DNA of 64,000 nucleotides from Acanthosepion lycidas (GCA_963932145.1 OZ010600.1:49500877-49564876), one strand, 5' to 3'; counted from the stretch's first letter, positions 31,682 through 42,850 are shown. The notes: a model not told the origin generated them from the letters alone. A program made the numbers and translations.

Positions 31682-32889
31682 CAGCTAGTCCCCACCTATC
31701 CGCGTTTCAGCATTCGCGGCTTCACACATTCGCGGATTTTTCATTAGAACATATGTACTTGTTATTCGTGGAAACCCCGAATATTCGCGTTTTTCTGAAG
31801 AACATATGTACAAATCATTCGCTGAGTACTCTCTCGATTCGCGTATTTTTACGATAGAACTTATTTAAAATATTCTTGTATTATTTTCCTGTTATTTAAA
31901 TGACTTAAAATATATAACAGTTCATTTTTATGGCCAAAATTGACAGAATTGTACATCCTGATTGTAAAAAACAAACGCAGAAACAGCGTAGTGCTTGGGC
32001 TTTTGTTATAGAGTAGTTTCACAGTGGAGGCTTGTATTTCACTAAGTCGGTCCTAAAAAGGTTCGACGTACAAAATGTTAGGAACTTGATATAATAGTTA
32101 ATGACGCAGCAATCTAGTTGTGGTGGTTGATACTTTAATGTCCGACATCGACTGACTGACCAACTCACTGAGAGTATTTAGTCACCCCCACCCACGAGGG
32201 CATCATGTGGCACAAGGCCGGTTTAACGTGGGACCTCCGAGCCTGTATAAACGGGTTCAGGGTCGGTTTACCTCCTCGAAAGAGACTCTGCTCTTCGGCG
32301 TAGCCTAGTTCGGGTTCCTCCCCATCAGAAGGCAGAGAGTTCAACCGGTCAGCAGGTCGTCCGACTTCAGACTGAACTCAGACCAACTCCACTGAGCTCC
32401 CTAGCGACTCCTTCTACTACTACTTATTATATCTGGGAGAGTCTATTAACAATAGAATAGGTATGTTCCGGTATAACAGCTTTATTCTTTGTTCGGCAGG
32501 GTCTTAAAAGTGACTTATACTAAGTCTGGGGGCATCATCACAGTTCTGTTTTAAAAAATCTTTTCAAATTTATATTTTATGTCTTGTTACACATATTTCA
32601 TACAGTATATTCAATGGTTGATCTATGCGTAATTAAAACTGTTATTGTACGTATAAAAGAAATTTTACGCTAAGTGTATGGTCACCAATACTATTTTTCA
32701 AAAATGTTTTTTAAAAGGGTCTGAAATGTTTCTAAAGTGTTTAGGACGGAATTTTAACGCATATGGGCTTTTAACAATCATAATAGGTACTTATAAGCGC
32801 TTTTAGTGGGTGCTTACAATTATTCGCGGATTCTAACCTTTCGCGGTCAATTTTGGTCCCTAACCACCGCGAATACGGGCGACTCACTG
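31682..32889. mobile_element. pogo/Tigger-like non-autonomous transposon, 1.2 kb
   Basis: The left end CAGCTAGTCCCCACCTATCC, then CGCGTTTC, and the right end reversed CAGTGAGTCGCCCGTATTCG, then CGG, are related inverted termini. Both are bounded by TA (31680-31681 and 32890-32891). ATTCGCGG-type sub-repeats occur near both ends. The end type (CAGT..GTCCCC..TCCGCGG) is that of Tigger-type elements. No transposase coding was seen. Confidence 0.65.
32119..32542. mobile_element. candidate solo LTR inside the pogo-like element
   Basis: A GC-richer block of about 424 bp begins TGTGGTGGTTGAT and ends with GGCATCATCACA. These are imperfect inverted ends of the TG...CA type. Inside are CCTGTATAAACGG (TATA-like) on the plus strand and AATAAA on the minus strand (near 32486). 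No clear target duplication is visible. Confidence 0.35.
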
Positions 32890-33069
32890 TACCGATTTTT
32901 TCTACCAATTTCCGCCAACACAAAGTTTGAGAGCCTTTCAAGGTTGTGAGTTACATTAAAAATTATGATGAGGAATAAGGTATGTGATAGAGAAGATGGT
33001 ACGATGTTGATATGGGGATAAAGAGGATAGATAACTGCTGGAAGACGCTATACAAAAACAGAAAAACCG

Positions 33070-33462
33070 AATTATAGCTCTCAGACAATTTCTGCGACGA
33101 ATTCTTTCCTTACATCTGGTTACTTAACCCCCCCCTCCCCAGACTGCAACCCCCTTAATTATGTGTGGGGCGCAACTGAACGAGAAACAAAAAAAAAAAC
33201 TCTGTATAACACCAAAGATTAAGGTAAGGATTACGACAGTATTCACCAACTTAAACAAGAAGACCGTCCAGAATAGTTGAAGGAGATTCCGAAGTCGTCT
33301 GGATGCCGTGTTTGAAGCCAATGACAATTTTATTGAATAAATTTACTCTTGAGTATTTCAAGATATTTTTGTGTAATTTTGGCAAATATATCTGTTAAAA
33401 TGAGATTTATTATTTATTTTCATTTTTACGTAATTTAGACAATTTATCCATCGCGCACTGTA
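33070..33462 (+). pseudogene. Tc1/mariner (DD37D/maT-like) transposase, 3' end
   Basis: NYVWGATERETKK and YNTKD, then a C-terminal region ending with ANDNFIE, match the family end seen at 10890-11090. The terminal sequence reversed is CAGTGCGCGATGGATAAATT. It is more strongly 5' truncated than the 10570 copy. A C-run near 33127 breaks the frame. Confidence 0.7.
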
Positions 33463-34181
33463 TATTTATCTGTATCAGTTTCCGAACAAACTGACCCGTT
33501 TAATTAATCAGTTCCTAGTCTTCTTTGTTCAAGTTTTTCATGTGAGGAACTCAGATACCTTTGTCTGTTAAGTGATCATCTTGCTTCGATCTGGTCTTGA
33601 AATTGGCATTGCCTTGTCTGTCTTATCGTTCTGCTTCTAAACATTTTGTTCCGAGATATATTTCAAATTCACTCTTATATTAAATATATAATGGTTTTAA
33701 AATGAAAACATATTGAAATAATTGATTTAGATGATTCTAGGAGGAATCAATGATTCTCATTGATAAATACCATTCAATGTCTAAAAGATATAAAGGGAAC
33801 GGATTAATTAAACGGTATCCTCTCTCCGCTTTATTGAATCTCAGTACATTGTGTCAAGACTTCTGTTTCATTGCATCCTTGTATTAAAACTTTCTAACAA
33901 CTGCTATCATTTTTGATGGCACGGGTACATTAGTTAAAAATGAAAAATCATAGCATTAAATTGTGGCAATTTTGAGATGCAGCATTTCAAATTTTAAGCG
34001 TTGCAATCTGCTTAACGTAGAATGAATTTGAATTCGGCGACTAGCGTTGAAAATATTTTTTTTCTAAAAATGAAAGATGTAACATTTAAAATTTCAACAT
34101 TACCACGTGATTAACAAATAAAAATGTTTGAATTTACGTTTAGCGTCCAAAAAATAGAAAGAAAAAATAAGTAAATAAAGT

Positions 34182-34183
<2 letters not shown>
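33463..34183. other. no gene recognised
   Basis: AT-rich. A phrase with GAAAGATGTAACATTTAAAATTTC at 34070-34095 resembles one at 33945-33995 (GATGCAGCATTTCAAATTTT), suggesting a diverged 115-bp duplication. Confidence 0.4.
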
Positions 34184-34255
<72 letters not shown>

Positions 34256-34260
34256 CGTGT
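34184..34260. repeat. (TA)n-(TG)n microsatellite
   Basis: About 18 TA units, then TG/GTGC units. Confidence 0.9.
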
Positions 34261-34416
34261 ATTTAGGCAGCAAATACTCTTTTAGGCATGTCTGATTGAA
34301 TAAATCACAGACATTATCTGCTAATTTTTAACAAAATCCGTTTATACTCACGAATAACCTTCCGTGTACTGATGTTAAAGGATGATAAATTTATATTATT
34401 TGTATTTCCCAAGTAC

Positions 34417-34445
34417 TTTCGATCTTTCTCCAAGATCATCTTCAG
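34417..34445 (-). ncRNA. hammerhead-like motif, left Penelope arm
   Basis: On the minus strand: CTGAAGA, T, GATCTT-GGAGA-AAGATC, GAAAG. This is a CUGANGA core, a perfect 6-bp stem II and a GAAA. One unpaired base before stem II departs from the canonical fold. Confidence 0.4.
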
Positions 34446-34604
34446 GGGTGCAAGTGGTACAAAACTATATGTTGTTCATTAATATAAGTATTTATACAAA
34501 GTTATGTGCTGGTATCCATAACCGTAATTTTTTCATTATGCTTTTAAATGCAAAACTTTTGACAACGTGCTGAGTACGAAAATAACAAATCTAGATTACA
34601 AATA

Positions 34605-34700
34605 CTTGAAGCAATTTATATTAAAAAAAAAATTGAAGCCTGCACAGAACAGAATCAACTCTGACAACAGCACTAATGTTCTGAAATGCCTGTAAAGGAA
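34605..34700 (+). pseudogene. Penelope-like element C-terminal coding remnant
   Basis: Translation gives LQILEAIYIKKK, then after a frameshift KPAQNRINSDNSTNVLKCL and a stop near 34695. The pattern of a LEA-x-hydrophobic-IK block, a proline, an NR block and a short tail ending LKCL resembles the C terminus after the endonuclease in Penelope-like retroelements. I rely on this pattern only; the GIY-YIG and reverse transcriptase parts are absent. Confidence 0.5.
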
Positions 34701-34897
34701 CAGTTTTTTCAGGCTTTAATGCGCGCGTGACTATGACATTATAACGTAGAGTGAAAAATTTCATAATGGATAATTTTTTCACATTCTAATGAACGTTCAG
34801 CGCATTGTCAACCGTTTTGCATTTAAAGGCTTAATGAAAAAAAATACGGTAATGGAAAACAACGCACATCTTTATATAAATACTTATACTTGCACAA

Positions 34898-34926
34898 CTG
34901 AAGATGATTTTGGGAGAAGATCGAAA
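34898..34926 (+). ncRNA. hammerhead-like motif, right Penelope arm
   Basis: CTGAAGA, T, then GATTTTGGGAGAAGATC and GAAAG. It is the mirror of the motif at 34417, with slightly weaker stem II pairing. Confidence 0.4.
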
Positions 34927-35012
34927 GTACCTGGGAAATGAAAATAGAAGAAATTTAAACAGCTGTGGCACATTTATCTCATCCTTTAACATCAATATTT
35001 TTTTGTGCGTCA

Positions 35013-36319
35013 AAATGTTACTTTTTTTTTTAGTTTGATTTCTCATAAGTGACATTGTTAAAAGGTCGCGTGTTTCAAAGCTTGTCTCCTCCTTGGGGAA
35101 AACCCTTTGACATATAATGGTCTTATCTCCCTCTCAGTTATTAAATTAAATTTATCAATTTAAACAATTAATAACTCAGTGAGATATTTTAATTATTAAT
35201 ATAATAATAATTTTATTAGATATTATCTCAGTTATTAAATTAAAAATGTAATAACAATGTAATATTAATAATTAATGAAATTATTTATCATTATCTTAGC
35301 TATTAAATAATGAGAGATAGAGGTAACTCAATAATGTAAGAAAACTTTACAGTATTTTAAATTATTTTAAGAAACCAAAAACAAAAAACGTTATGTCACT
35401 TTTGATGCACCGTACTAAACCTGTCAACACATTCAGCCATCAAATTATCGATGGAGACGTGAAAATAGCAAGACTCCGATGACAAGAAATGTTTGTCTAG
35501 AAAGTTTAATGCTATAAGTAAGTGATTTTTGTTTCAGAACAGATTAATCTAACTTTAAATTTGCTAATTTTACGAAAGTAACGTTTCAGAAATGTATATC
35601 TTATTTTAGCAGGATTTTCAAAACCGAAAAATAAGTTCGTTTACGTTTCTCAATTGAAAGCAGTTGTAAAACTTCGAAAAGGATTTTTCCTTTATGAAAA
35701 ATACATTTAAACCTTAGCTCTACCGAATTTTTTGGAGGTACCTAATCAAATATATATATATCTGTGCATGTGCCTTCCTTGTGGTCAACGGCCGAGACCT
35801 GTTGGGTTGGTGTTTTTTAATCTCTGTCTTATTCTCGTTTTTTGACCCAGATAATGGGTACAATACTGTCAAAGCCGACCAGATTTGGTCTCTCTACATT
35901 TGGTAACGAAGAGGTTAATGAATTCGCCTTTGCTGCTCGATTTTATTTTGAACGACTGTCCTGGATTGACGGCAAACAAGAAAGGTTTTTTTTTTGACAT
36001 TGTTAACCTGGACTTACAGGAACCAATACGTCAAGTGAGTTAAACGTAACCGGTTTAAAAACATTTTTTCTGTGGGAATGAAACCAGAAGGACCAGTTTG
36101 AAGAAGAAAAAAATGAGATGTCAGGAAGTAAAAATGCTGAGCTGAGACTAAAATTATAACAAGAAGTTCAAATGGAATTGATTTTGAAATAGAAAACATT
36201 TAAAAAAAAAAAAGAAAAATAGAATGCGTTTCTTTTATTACTATTTCTGGATGAGCGTCTCTAAATGCTAGTTAATGGCTGACTGAATATGAAAAGTCAG
36301 TCAGCAAAAATCTTGATCA

Positions 36320-36320
<1 letters not shown>
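35013..36320. other. no gene; diverged dispersed repeat
   Basis: The part 35510-35750 resembles 54905-55260 in order: AAGTAAGTGATTTTTGTTT, TTTCAGAAATGTATATCTTA, and near the end TTTTGGAGGTACCTAATC. The family is unknown. The 35155-35320 part contains back-and-forth ATTAAATTA palindromes. Confidence 0.4.
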
Positions 36321-36399
<79 letters not shown>

Positions 36400-36490
36400 T
36401 ATGTGCAAATAACTCAAAATAAATAAATAAAACATACACACACACATACATATATATATATATGCAAATAACACAAAATAAATAAATGAA

Positions 36491-36567
<77 letters not shown>
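36321..36567. repeat. cluster of (TA)n and (CA)n microsatellites
   Basis: TA arrays at 36321-36402, 36451-36463 and 36505-36567. They are separated by two copies of TGCAAATAACWCAAAATAAA followed by TAAATRAAACA and a CA run (36403 and 36463), so this is a repeated higher-order unit of about 60 bp. Confidence 0.85.
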
Positions 36568-36568
<1 letters not shown>

Positions 36569-37224
36569 CGGACACACTGGGGAAAATGTTTTTGTGACAC
36601 GTTTCATCCGTCAGGATTTCATCCGTCTGAGCTTTGTTGATGCTGCGACGCCTACACATGCGCACGAAACGAGAGACGTTGGCAGTTTTCAAATTTTTGA
36701 AAGAATGTTTTCGAAAGAATATTATTTTTTAAAGAAAATTTTTTTCAATCTAGCCAAATTCACCTGTATCCTTTTTCCTTTTTTTTTTCTTTTTTTTCTC
36801 CATTAATTTTGTTCCTGACTAATGTGGGATAATTTATTGTGTCAAACGTTTAGTCAAGGCGCTGAAGACCTTCTTTGTGATTTTAAAGGGAGTGTGCATT
36901 GAATAGCAGTTATAGATTTAAATGTCGGTCGGAGGTTGAAACCGGGACGCAGACTATGGCACTGGTTAGGTATTCGTCAAAAGGACACAAGTAGCTAATT
37001 CTAGTCAGAGTACTGCTTTCCGATCCTCCTCCAACTAGTGATGTTTCTGGGTTATATTCCTGCTCTCACCTAGGAGGTCTTTGTTCGTATCGGAGAAAGA
37101 CTAAAAGGCCATTAACTTAACCGAAACAAGCACCCAAAGAACATGACATCCATGAAAGAAAAAAATAAAAGAACTAAAAGATAATTGTAGTACTGAAATT
37201 ACTAAAAAATTGTTAAAAATATGC

Positions 37225-37226
<2 letters not shown>
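36568..37226. other. no gene; degenerate hammerhead-like phrase
   Basis: Minus strand 36619-36597 reads CCTGACGGATGAAACG, followed downstream by CCCAGTGTGTCCG, like the repeat at 16130-16220. The rest, with a GC-richer patch at 36930-37130, was not recognised. Confidence 0.35.

Positions 37227-37286
<60 letters not shown>
37227..37286. repeat. (CA)n-(TA)n microsatellite
   Basis: CA units (37228-37250) then GACATA and TA units. Confidence 0.85.
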
Positions 37287-37288
<2 letters not shown>

Positions 37289-37692
37289 CTTAAAAAATTA
37301 AAGTTTAAGTTAATAAAATTTTTTTTCAGACATCGAATTTTCTATCAAACATTGTAAACTATCTTTTACATAATTTTGTTAAAACAAAATTATAACAACT
37401 CCATCTCTCTTTCCCCCTCCCCCCTATCTCTCTCTTTACCATAAGACTCACTTGTATACATTTTCTACAATTCATTTCCGTTTTATTAACCATCTAAAGA
37501 GGTCAAGGTTCTGTCACTCCTCTTACTCCAATATAAAACATACTTAAGAGAGATATAAAATTAACCCCTCCCTATACTTTATATTGTCTGTTTAACTACC
37601 ACTCTCAACCCCCTCTATTAAATTACAAAAATTACACTACCCACCAATTTCTAATCCCATTTTTTCTCACAATTCGTTGTTGGAAGTTTTAC

Positions 37693-37731
37693 CTGATGAT
37701 CCTGAATCCTTAAAAAAGGATTTAGGTGAAA
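37693..37731 (+). ncRNA. hammerhead-like hairpin near a TA array
   Basis: CTGATGA, T, then CCTGAATCCTT-AAAA-AAGGATTTAGG (11 bp, one G-T pair), T, GAAAT. The core words are present, but a T-T mismatch closes stem II. A related, more decayed motif is on the minus strand at 38645-38670 (CTGAAGATCCGTTTAGG, then TGAAAC). Confidence 0.35.
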
Positions 37732-37775
37732 TAAATTATCGTAATGGTACTTTAAAGTGGTTTGTTTTTCATTAC

Positions 37776-37777
<2 letters not shown>

Positions 37778-37842
<65 letters not shown>
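37778..37842. repeat. (TA)n microsatellite
   Basis: About 32 TA units directly after the hairpin-bearing repeat. Confidence 0.9.
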
Positions 37843-37847
<5 letters not shown>

Positions 37848-38155
37848 TTTAAATTGAAATAACCTTTGATAATTAGGTAGGTATCTAAAAACAGTCATGA
37901 GTTTAATCTATGCACAAAACTCAAACGAATAGATGTCAACTTAATAATCAACAAGAAAAATGTTTAGGAAAATAAAAAATGATTACTAGATGTAAAATCA
38001 ATTATTTTTTCAATGTACTTTCTAGAAATTTTTTCCAATCGACTATTTCATAGAAAATACCCAAAACTCCAACAAACATCAAATTAAATTCTTCGTACAT
38101 TTTTTAGACATTTAGATTTATATCAAACTTTAACCCCCAAATATTAAATTTCGCT

Positions 38156-38415
38156 TGAAGATGGAACAGAGCTTACTTTAATTCAATTTAATTCAAATAA
38201 TTATATTGAAGTTTTCGGCTCTTGTTTTGAAACATGAGAACTCTTATGTAGCGTGCTGAAATCATATTTTTAAATAATTAATTATATTTATGCTCTACTT
38301 TTGTATCGAGCACTATTTTTTAAAAATAATAACAAAAATACTAAAGAACTTTGGATTATTTACCTAACGAGTTCTTTCCTTTTTCCTATATATTTTCACA
38401 CACACACACACAGAG
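38156..38415 (+). repeat. dispersed repeat family Y, copy lacking the MITE
   Basis: Reverse complement of 46372-46735. It runs from CTTGAAGATGGAACAGAGC through GTAGCGTGCTGAAATCATAT and AATTATATTTATGCTCTAC to ATATATTTTCACACACA. It shows the uninterrupted site for the MITE at 46522. Confidence 0.8.
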
Positions 38416-38419
38416 ACAG

Positions 38420-38482
<63 letters not shown>

Positions 38483-38557
38483 GTTGGCGCAAAAATAATG
38501 TCATAGTAACATATGTGAGAAAACGACATTATTTTTGCACCAGCCTAATATATATTT

Positions 38558-38608
<51 letters not shown>
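38416..38608. repeat. (TA)n arrays flanking a MITE
   Basis: TA units at 38425-38478 and 38562-38608 surround a short-subfamily MITE. Confidence 0.9.
38479..38548. mobile_element. palindromic MITE, short subfamily, arm-deleted (70 bp)
   Basis: Starts TTAGGTTGGCGCAAAAATAA and ends TTTTTGCACCAGCCTAA. Compared with 22660 and 46522, the left arm lacks the CGTTTTCTCACA part, so the palindrome is asymmetric. It sits between TA arrays. Confidence 0.88.
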
Positions 38609-38611
<3 letters not shown>

Positions 38612-38825
38612 AATCCTAAAGAACCAAGAACAACCTACCTAGGTTTCACCTAAACGGATCTTCAGGGTAAAGTGAACTCGCTTGGGTTTGTTCTTTGGAC
38701 TAAAATCTTAAGGCAATGAACGATTTGTTTCGCCCTGTTTGGATGATTCGAATTTTTTCCTTGGGTACCAATTTGTTTTTGATATACTTGCTTTCCGATG
38801 TTTTTACCAACCGAATATTACAATT

Positions 38826-38840
38826 CGTATATATATATAT

Positions 38841-38914
<74 letters not shown>
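38826..38914. repeat. compound TA-CA-TA-TG microsatellite
   Basis: Alternating TA, CA, TA and TG runs. The CA and TG parts are complementary. Confidence 0.9.
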
Positions 38915-38918
<4 letters not shown>

Positions 38919-39164
38919 AAAACAAAAGGAAAACTTTTCTTAGCTGACTAGTTTTGTCCTCTAATGGCCTTTATCAAGAATTTCATTTTGCGCCAAGTGT
39001 ATGTAAACATAAGTAAAAATGTTATTTTTTCAGCAATTTTAAATTTATATAATGCTCATAAATATATTTCCGACTAAATGTAAGTCAAGGTAAACTGTCG
39101 AGGATGTGATTCTTTGTCTAATAAACGAAGATGAGTAAATGTTATTATTGCTATACATGTCCCA
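38915..39164. other. Penelope-type repeat debris
   Basis: Minus strand near 38980-38945 reads CTTGATAAAGGCC...AAAACTAGTC, a decayed version of the motif at 16194-16218. Confidence 0.35.
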
Positions 39165-39430
39165 GGACAGGTTTTGTTAAATTCAACCGGTAAGGTATTA
39201 TTGACTGTACTTTTTCAACATGTTTTATATATAAATCCATATAATCTACCCGACGTTCATATTTTGTTCTCTTTTTATTCAAGTATTAGGTTGGTGCAAA
39301 AATAATGACGTAATAATGTCGTTTTCTGACGTATTTTTTAACGTCAAAAACGACATTATTACGTCATTATTTTTGCACCAACCTAATACTTTCGACCGTC
39401 TCAGTCATTATCAAGATTCTGAATATCTTC
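39165..39430 (+). repeat. dispersed repeat family Z, split by a MITE
   Basis: Matches 60455-60620 in order: TTTTGTTAAATTCAACCG, ACCCGACKTC..., TATTCAAG, then after the MITE CTTTCGACCGTCTCAGTCAT and TATCAAGA. The right part, read in reverse, is again hammerhead-like (TTGATAATGAC...GTCGAAAG). Confidence 0.55.
39286..39386. mobile_element. palindromic MITE, long subfamily (101 bp)
   Basis: TA at 39284-39285 and 39387-39388. One T-to-C change in the left arm (GTTTTCTGACG) and a one-base deletion in the right arm. Confidence 0.92.
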
Positions 39431-41039
39431 ATTAGAGATGATATGATTGTGTTGACTACATACTGACAACTTCTGGGGAGCGCTGGGATTCAAATTAGTC
39501 CAAAGCTATACCATTATTGTCGGTTGAATTTAGCAAAACTTGTTTGGTTTAAATCTTGCTCCCTATACATTGGAGATATTATTTCTCGATGAGAGAGAGA
39601 GGGGGGGAGAGAGTGAGAGAGAGAGAGACTAACAATACACGAAAATATGGAAGCCCTGTAAATATAAAAGTGTAAAGTAAGCGTAGCATTGAACCAGATG
39701 AAGAAATCAACAGGGACAGATGCGATCTTAATAGTTTTAGAGAAGAAGAGCTTCGTAGAAGCAGAAGAAGTATTTGTCTGTGAGTCAAGCGAGCATATGA
39801 TGGCGACGAGCCCACCCTAGAAAAAAAAGTTTTCTGCTAACATAATAATCGTATTAAATATCAAATATGCGTTTCGCCAGTTGTGACTTGGCCACCCTAG
39901 TCAATTTGAAAGAAAGCGAATCAAAGATATTTGGTCTTTCTGTTCTTATTTCATATCAAGGTCACTGTTAATCGTTTATTGTTTAAACTAATATTTGTCC
40001 AAAGAAAAATCCGAACTCTGGAGGCTTTTAAGAAAAAGAATTCAGCACGAGAAGAAGAATAATAAGATCATAAAAGTGCCATTTGAAACGTTTACCATTT
40101 TATTTTCTATATATATCGTCTAAAATTCTATCATCTAAAGAAAACAAATCTATTTAACCCATCGTTCCAAAAATAAGACGTTGGTTTATATATAAAAATC
40201 TATAATTAATACAGGATTTTTTATAAAAACTAGATTTTTTGGCAGCACGCTGACATGTAGTGAAATCATCACAGTATTTAATATTGTTGGAGTTATCTCT
40301 AATTTTTTGTCGGGATTTACAAATTCTGTTTCTTTCAATTTCGTAAACCAACCGAAGAAAATTTAAATAAGCTGATTGGTTTGGGAAAATAATTTGGCAA
40401 AAACCTTATTTCGCGGTTTAATCATTTTTTTAAATTTAATTTAATTTTATAGGACTTCGTTATAAACAATATTTTTTAAGAAAATTCATTTTTTCTTAGA
40501 CTCTCTTACTCTTGCAACATACGTAAATATTTGTTTCTGGAGCCAAATTCCAACTTTTTGAAGCGTTTGGCCTTGTGATTTTTTTTTATAGTTCTCGCAA
40601 ATGCAGGCGGAACTAGAAACTGGATTTTTTTATATAAAAACTTATAAAAAAAGATATGTAAAAAGCAATATTGCATTTTTATTGAATAAGTATTTATTTT
40701 AAATATTATGTTAAATAATAAAACTTTTAATTTTCCAAAAAATTAATGAAAACTTATTGTACTAAGCTACACACTTTATTAAAACCAACTTTACTTTGTA
40801 CCACTTTACCTGTTTACACTTCTCCCTAACATTTACTTTCAATATTATTGTTTTGTTTTTAAATACATATTTTAGCTTTTTGCTTGTACTTATTTTTGGA
40901 ATTGAAACCTACAAACGTTTTCCGCATATAAGAATTCCATAATTGTTTTAAAAATACATTTATGGACAAATGTTTAAACTGATTCAGTCTTTCTTATTAA
41001 ATCGCGAAATGAAAGTTGTCTTGAATGGGCACTCTTCTA
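39431..41039. other. no gene recognised
   Basis: GA-rich at 39590-39630. The minus ORFs at 39579-39815 and 40154-40351 show no domain. The remainder is AT-rich. Confidence 0.4.
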
Positions 41040-41230
41040 GATCTTTTGTTACATTAATGTTGTTGTACTAGAGGGCTCTATCCTTAGACCCTAAATTATT
41101 TCTAATTTTCATCAACGACCTTGCTGATGTAATCAGTTCTCAGCCCTGTATCTATTCTGATGGTACAACTCTTCTCAATAGTTTGATAGGTACGATAAGT
41201 TCAAATTGGCACCTGATCTAAAAAAGCAAC
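41040..41230 (+). pseudogene. CR1/Jockey-like LINE reverse transcriptase core fragment
   Basis: GSILRP, then in a second frame KLFLIFINDLADVISSQPCI followed by YSDGTTLLNSL. This corresponds to the PQGSVLGPLLFLIFINDL...YADDTTL region. The YADD box reads YSDG, so a catalytic aspartate is lost. It is the only palm-domain piece of this LINE type in the window. Confidence 0.65.
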
Positions 41231-41234
41231 GTCC

Positions 41235-41560
41235 CCCCCCCCGTCGAATTTGAATTTGATAAGGACCAAAGTTTTAGTATTCAAGGTTCCTTGTCACTTC
41301 TTAGGGGAGCACTTGGCTGCTTATATGGCTCAATGTGGACAGATACTTCGTGCGTTCACCAACGACCTGAACGGAAGATGGAATTTTGAACTAATGTTAG
41401 ATCGCAAAGCCTTCATCTCCGTCCCCAACTGTCTGGATGCAGAGAGCCAGAAAATACCAGTCATTGTCACCGGTCATAAACAATCCTCCCGGAAGTGCTG
41501 AGAGGCTGGTCACCTCTGATCTTCCTGCCCAGAAAAGAAGGCTTCGATAGCAGAAATGTA
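41235..41560 (+). pseudogene. retroelement ORF1/gag-like zinc-knuckle fragment (tentative)
   Basis: The frame 41250-41501 reads LAAYMAQCGQILRAFTNDLN, then WNFELMLDRKAFISVPNCLD and IPVIVTGHKQSSRKC followed by a stop. Past the stop EAGHL continues, as in a damaged CCHC knuckle (C-x2-C-x4-H). The arrangement resembles ORF1 or gag-like proteins of invertebrate retroelements; the precise family was not identified. Confidence 0.4.
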
Positions 41561-42240
41561 TAGATGGTCACGTTTCAGGATTAAAAGTTAATTCTAAAAT
41601 CGGATATTATTTTCTGAATAATCTAATACATCTCAGTCGCTTCACGTCTCCGTCTGTGAGGATTTACTGCTATATAGGAGGATTAATATTACAGTTGCAT
41701 ATAGGGGGATTGCTATTGAACAGCATTTCAACACTCTTTTCTTTGTTTCTAATGAACATTTTCTTATCTGTTAATACTTTACTAATCTATATGAATTTTA
41801 TTTGGGCAATTGTTTTGCGGGTAATAGTTAGCAAGCAAGTACAACAGAATATTATACTGTGCTATGTTTTCCGTTCTCAGTGGGTACCTTACTGCTATGG
41901 TTGTGTATCAGACGAATCTAAATTTTTACGTACTCATAAAGGGTTCATTGTCTCGGAAACTAAACAGCTATAAGATTCTCACCGGGTGTGACACATTTGT
42001 AGACTTGAGCTAGATTAAGATAAGTTTTGTAAATATTAATTACTGCTGCTTTGTGAGTGCTCCGCATTTAAAGCCTTGTGCCAACTTCTATATAGTAACT
42101 CGTTGCTGGATAATGGTTAACGTGATAGTCGAACAGGTCATTACTATTTTTGTGAATTTGATCTCGAGTGTGCACCTCTTACTTGTGACCTTGTTATGTT
42201 TAGGCAACCTGGGTTCATATTCATCACTAGTACCTAACGT
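41561..42240. other. no gene; SINE-body scraps
   Basis: GAGTGCTCCGCATTTAAAGC followed by CTTGTGCCAA at 42056-42085 matches the SINE body at 42533 and 42765. Two ORFs (41656-41973 and 42053-42259) have no domain. Confidence 0.45.
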
Positions 42241-42242
42241 TA

Positions 42243-42850
42243 TTATAGATGTGTGGTGAGGTATAATGGATAACGGCTCAGAATGAGAAATCTGAGTGCC
42301 GAGTTCGAATTCCTGTCGGGTTTGTGACATTCATTTATGCGAAAATACCTTTAGGAAATATATGAATCCATCTCTTCTCTCCCAGATGGACAGACTGATC
42401 CCTGTAGCCTTGTTTGGCTACCAGTCTACCACTCAAAGAATTCGAGAAAATCTTTTGAATAGAAAGTTATATGATCGTTCAAGCGTGTATCACGTATGGT
42501 ATTTGAGTGACTAACTAGAACGTTTAGCACTTACTGGGTGCCCCACACTTTTAGCCTTGTGCCAATCGAAGTTAGTAAATATTCATTAGCGTATGTACCG
42601 AGCTAGATTCTCGCTAGACTTAGCCTTGGTTGGCAACCAGTATATCGCAGAAAAAATCGGCAGGCTTCGGGAAAATCTTCTGAATGGAAAGTGACATGAT
42701 CGTCCAAGCGTGTATGACGCGTGGTATTTGATTAACTGACTACCTAGGACTTTTAGCACTCACTGGGTGCTCCACATTTGTAGCCTTGTGCCAATCGAAG
42801 TTGAGTTAGTAAACAGTTATTAGGGTTTGTAGTGAGTTAGATTGTCGCTT
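42243..42850 (+). mobile_element. tRNA-derived SINE and tandem SINE bodies
   Basis: A head at 42250-42325 has TGAGGTATAATGGATAACGG and GAGTTCGAATTCC (B box). Then follow two parallel bodies (about 42400-42610 and 42620-42850). They share GGCWACCAGT, GAAAATCTTTTGAATRGAAA, ATGATCGTYCAAGCGTGTAT and GGGTGCYCCACA. The CTGGGTGCCCCACACTTTTA piece also occurs in the reverse SINE at 29260, so the array mixes SINE families. Confidence 0.6.

Larger units (their letters stand above)
34371..35012. mobile_element. Penelope-like element terminus with inverted arms
   Basis: Arms of about 210 bp (34371-34580 and 34795-35012) are reverse complements at most positions. They share TGATGTTAAAGGATGA, TTCCCARGTACTTTCGATCT, AAGTATTTATA and TTTAAATGCAAAACG. 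Between them lies the coding end of a Penelope-like protein. Inverted terminal repeats around such a coding end fit known Penelope-like element layouts. Confidence 0.55.

Noticed and set aside
35811-35840. Eleventh copy of the palindromic MITE
   Set aside because: TTGGGTTGGTGTTTTTTAAT resembles the end only over about 10 bases, with no second arm and no TA boundary.
36301-36806. ORFs of Ile-Tyr repeats (here and at 19867-20205, 48032-48940, 49785-50596)
   Set aside because: They are translations of (TA)n arrays; any TA run is open in these frames.
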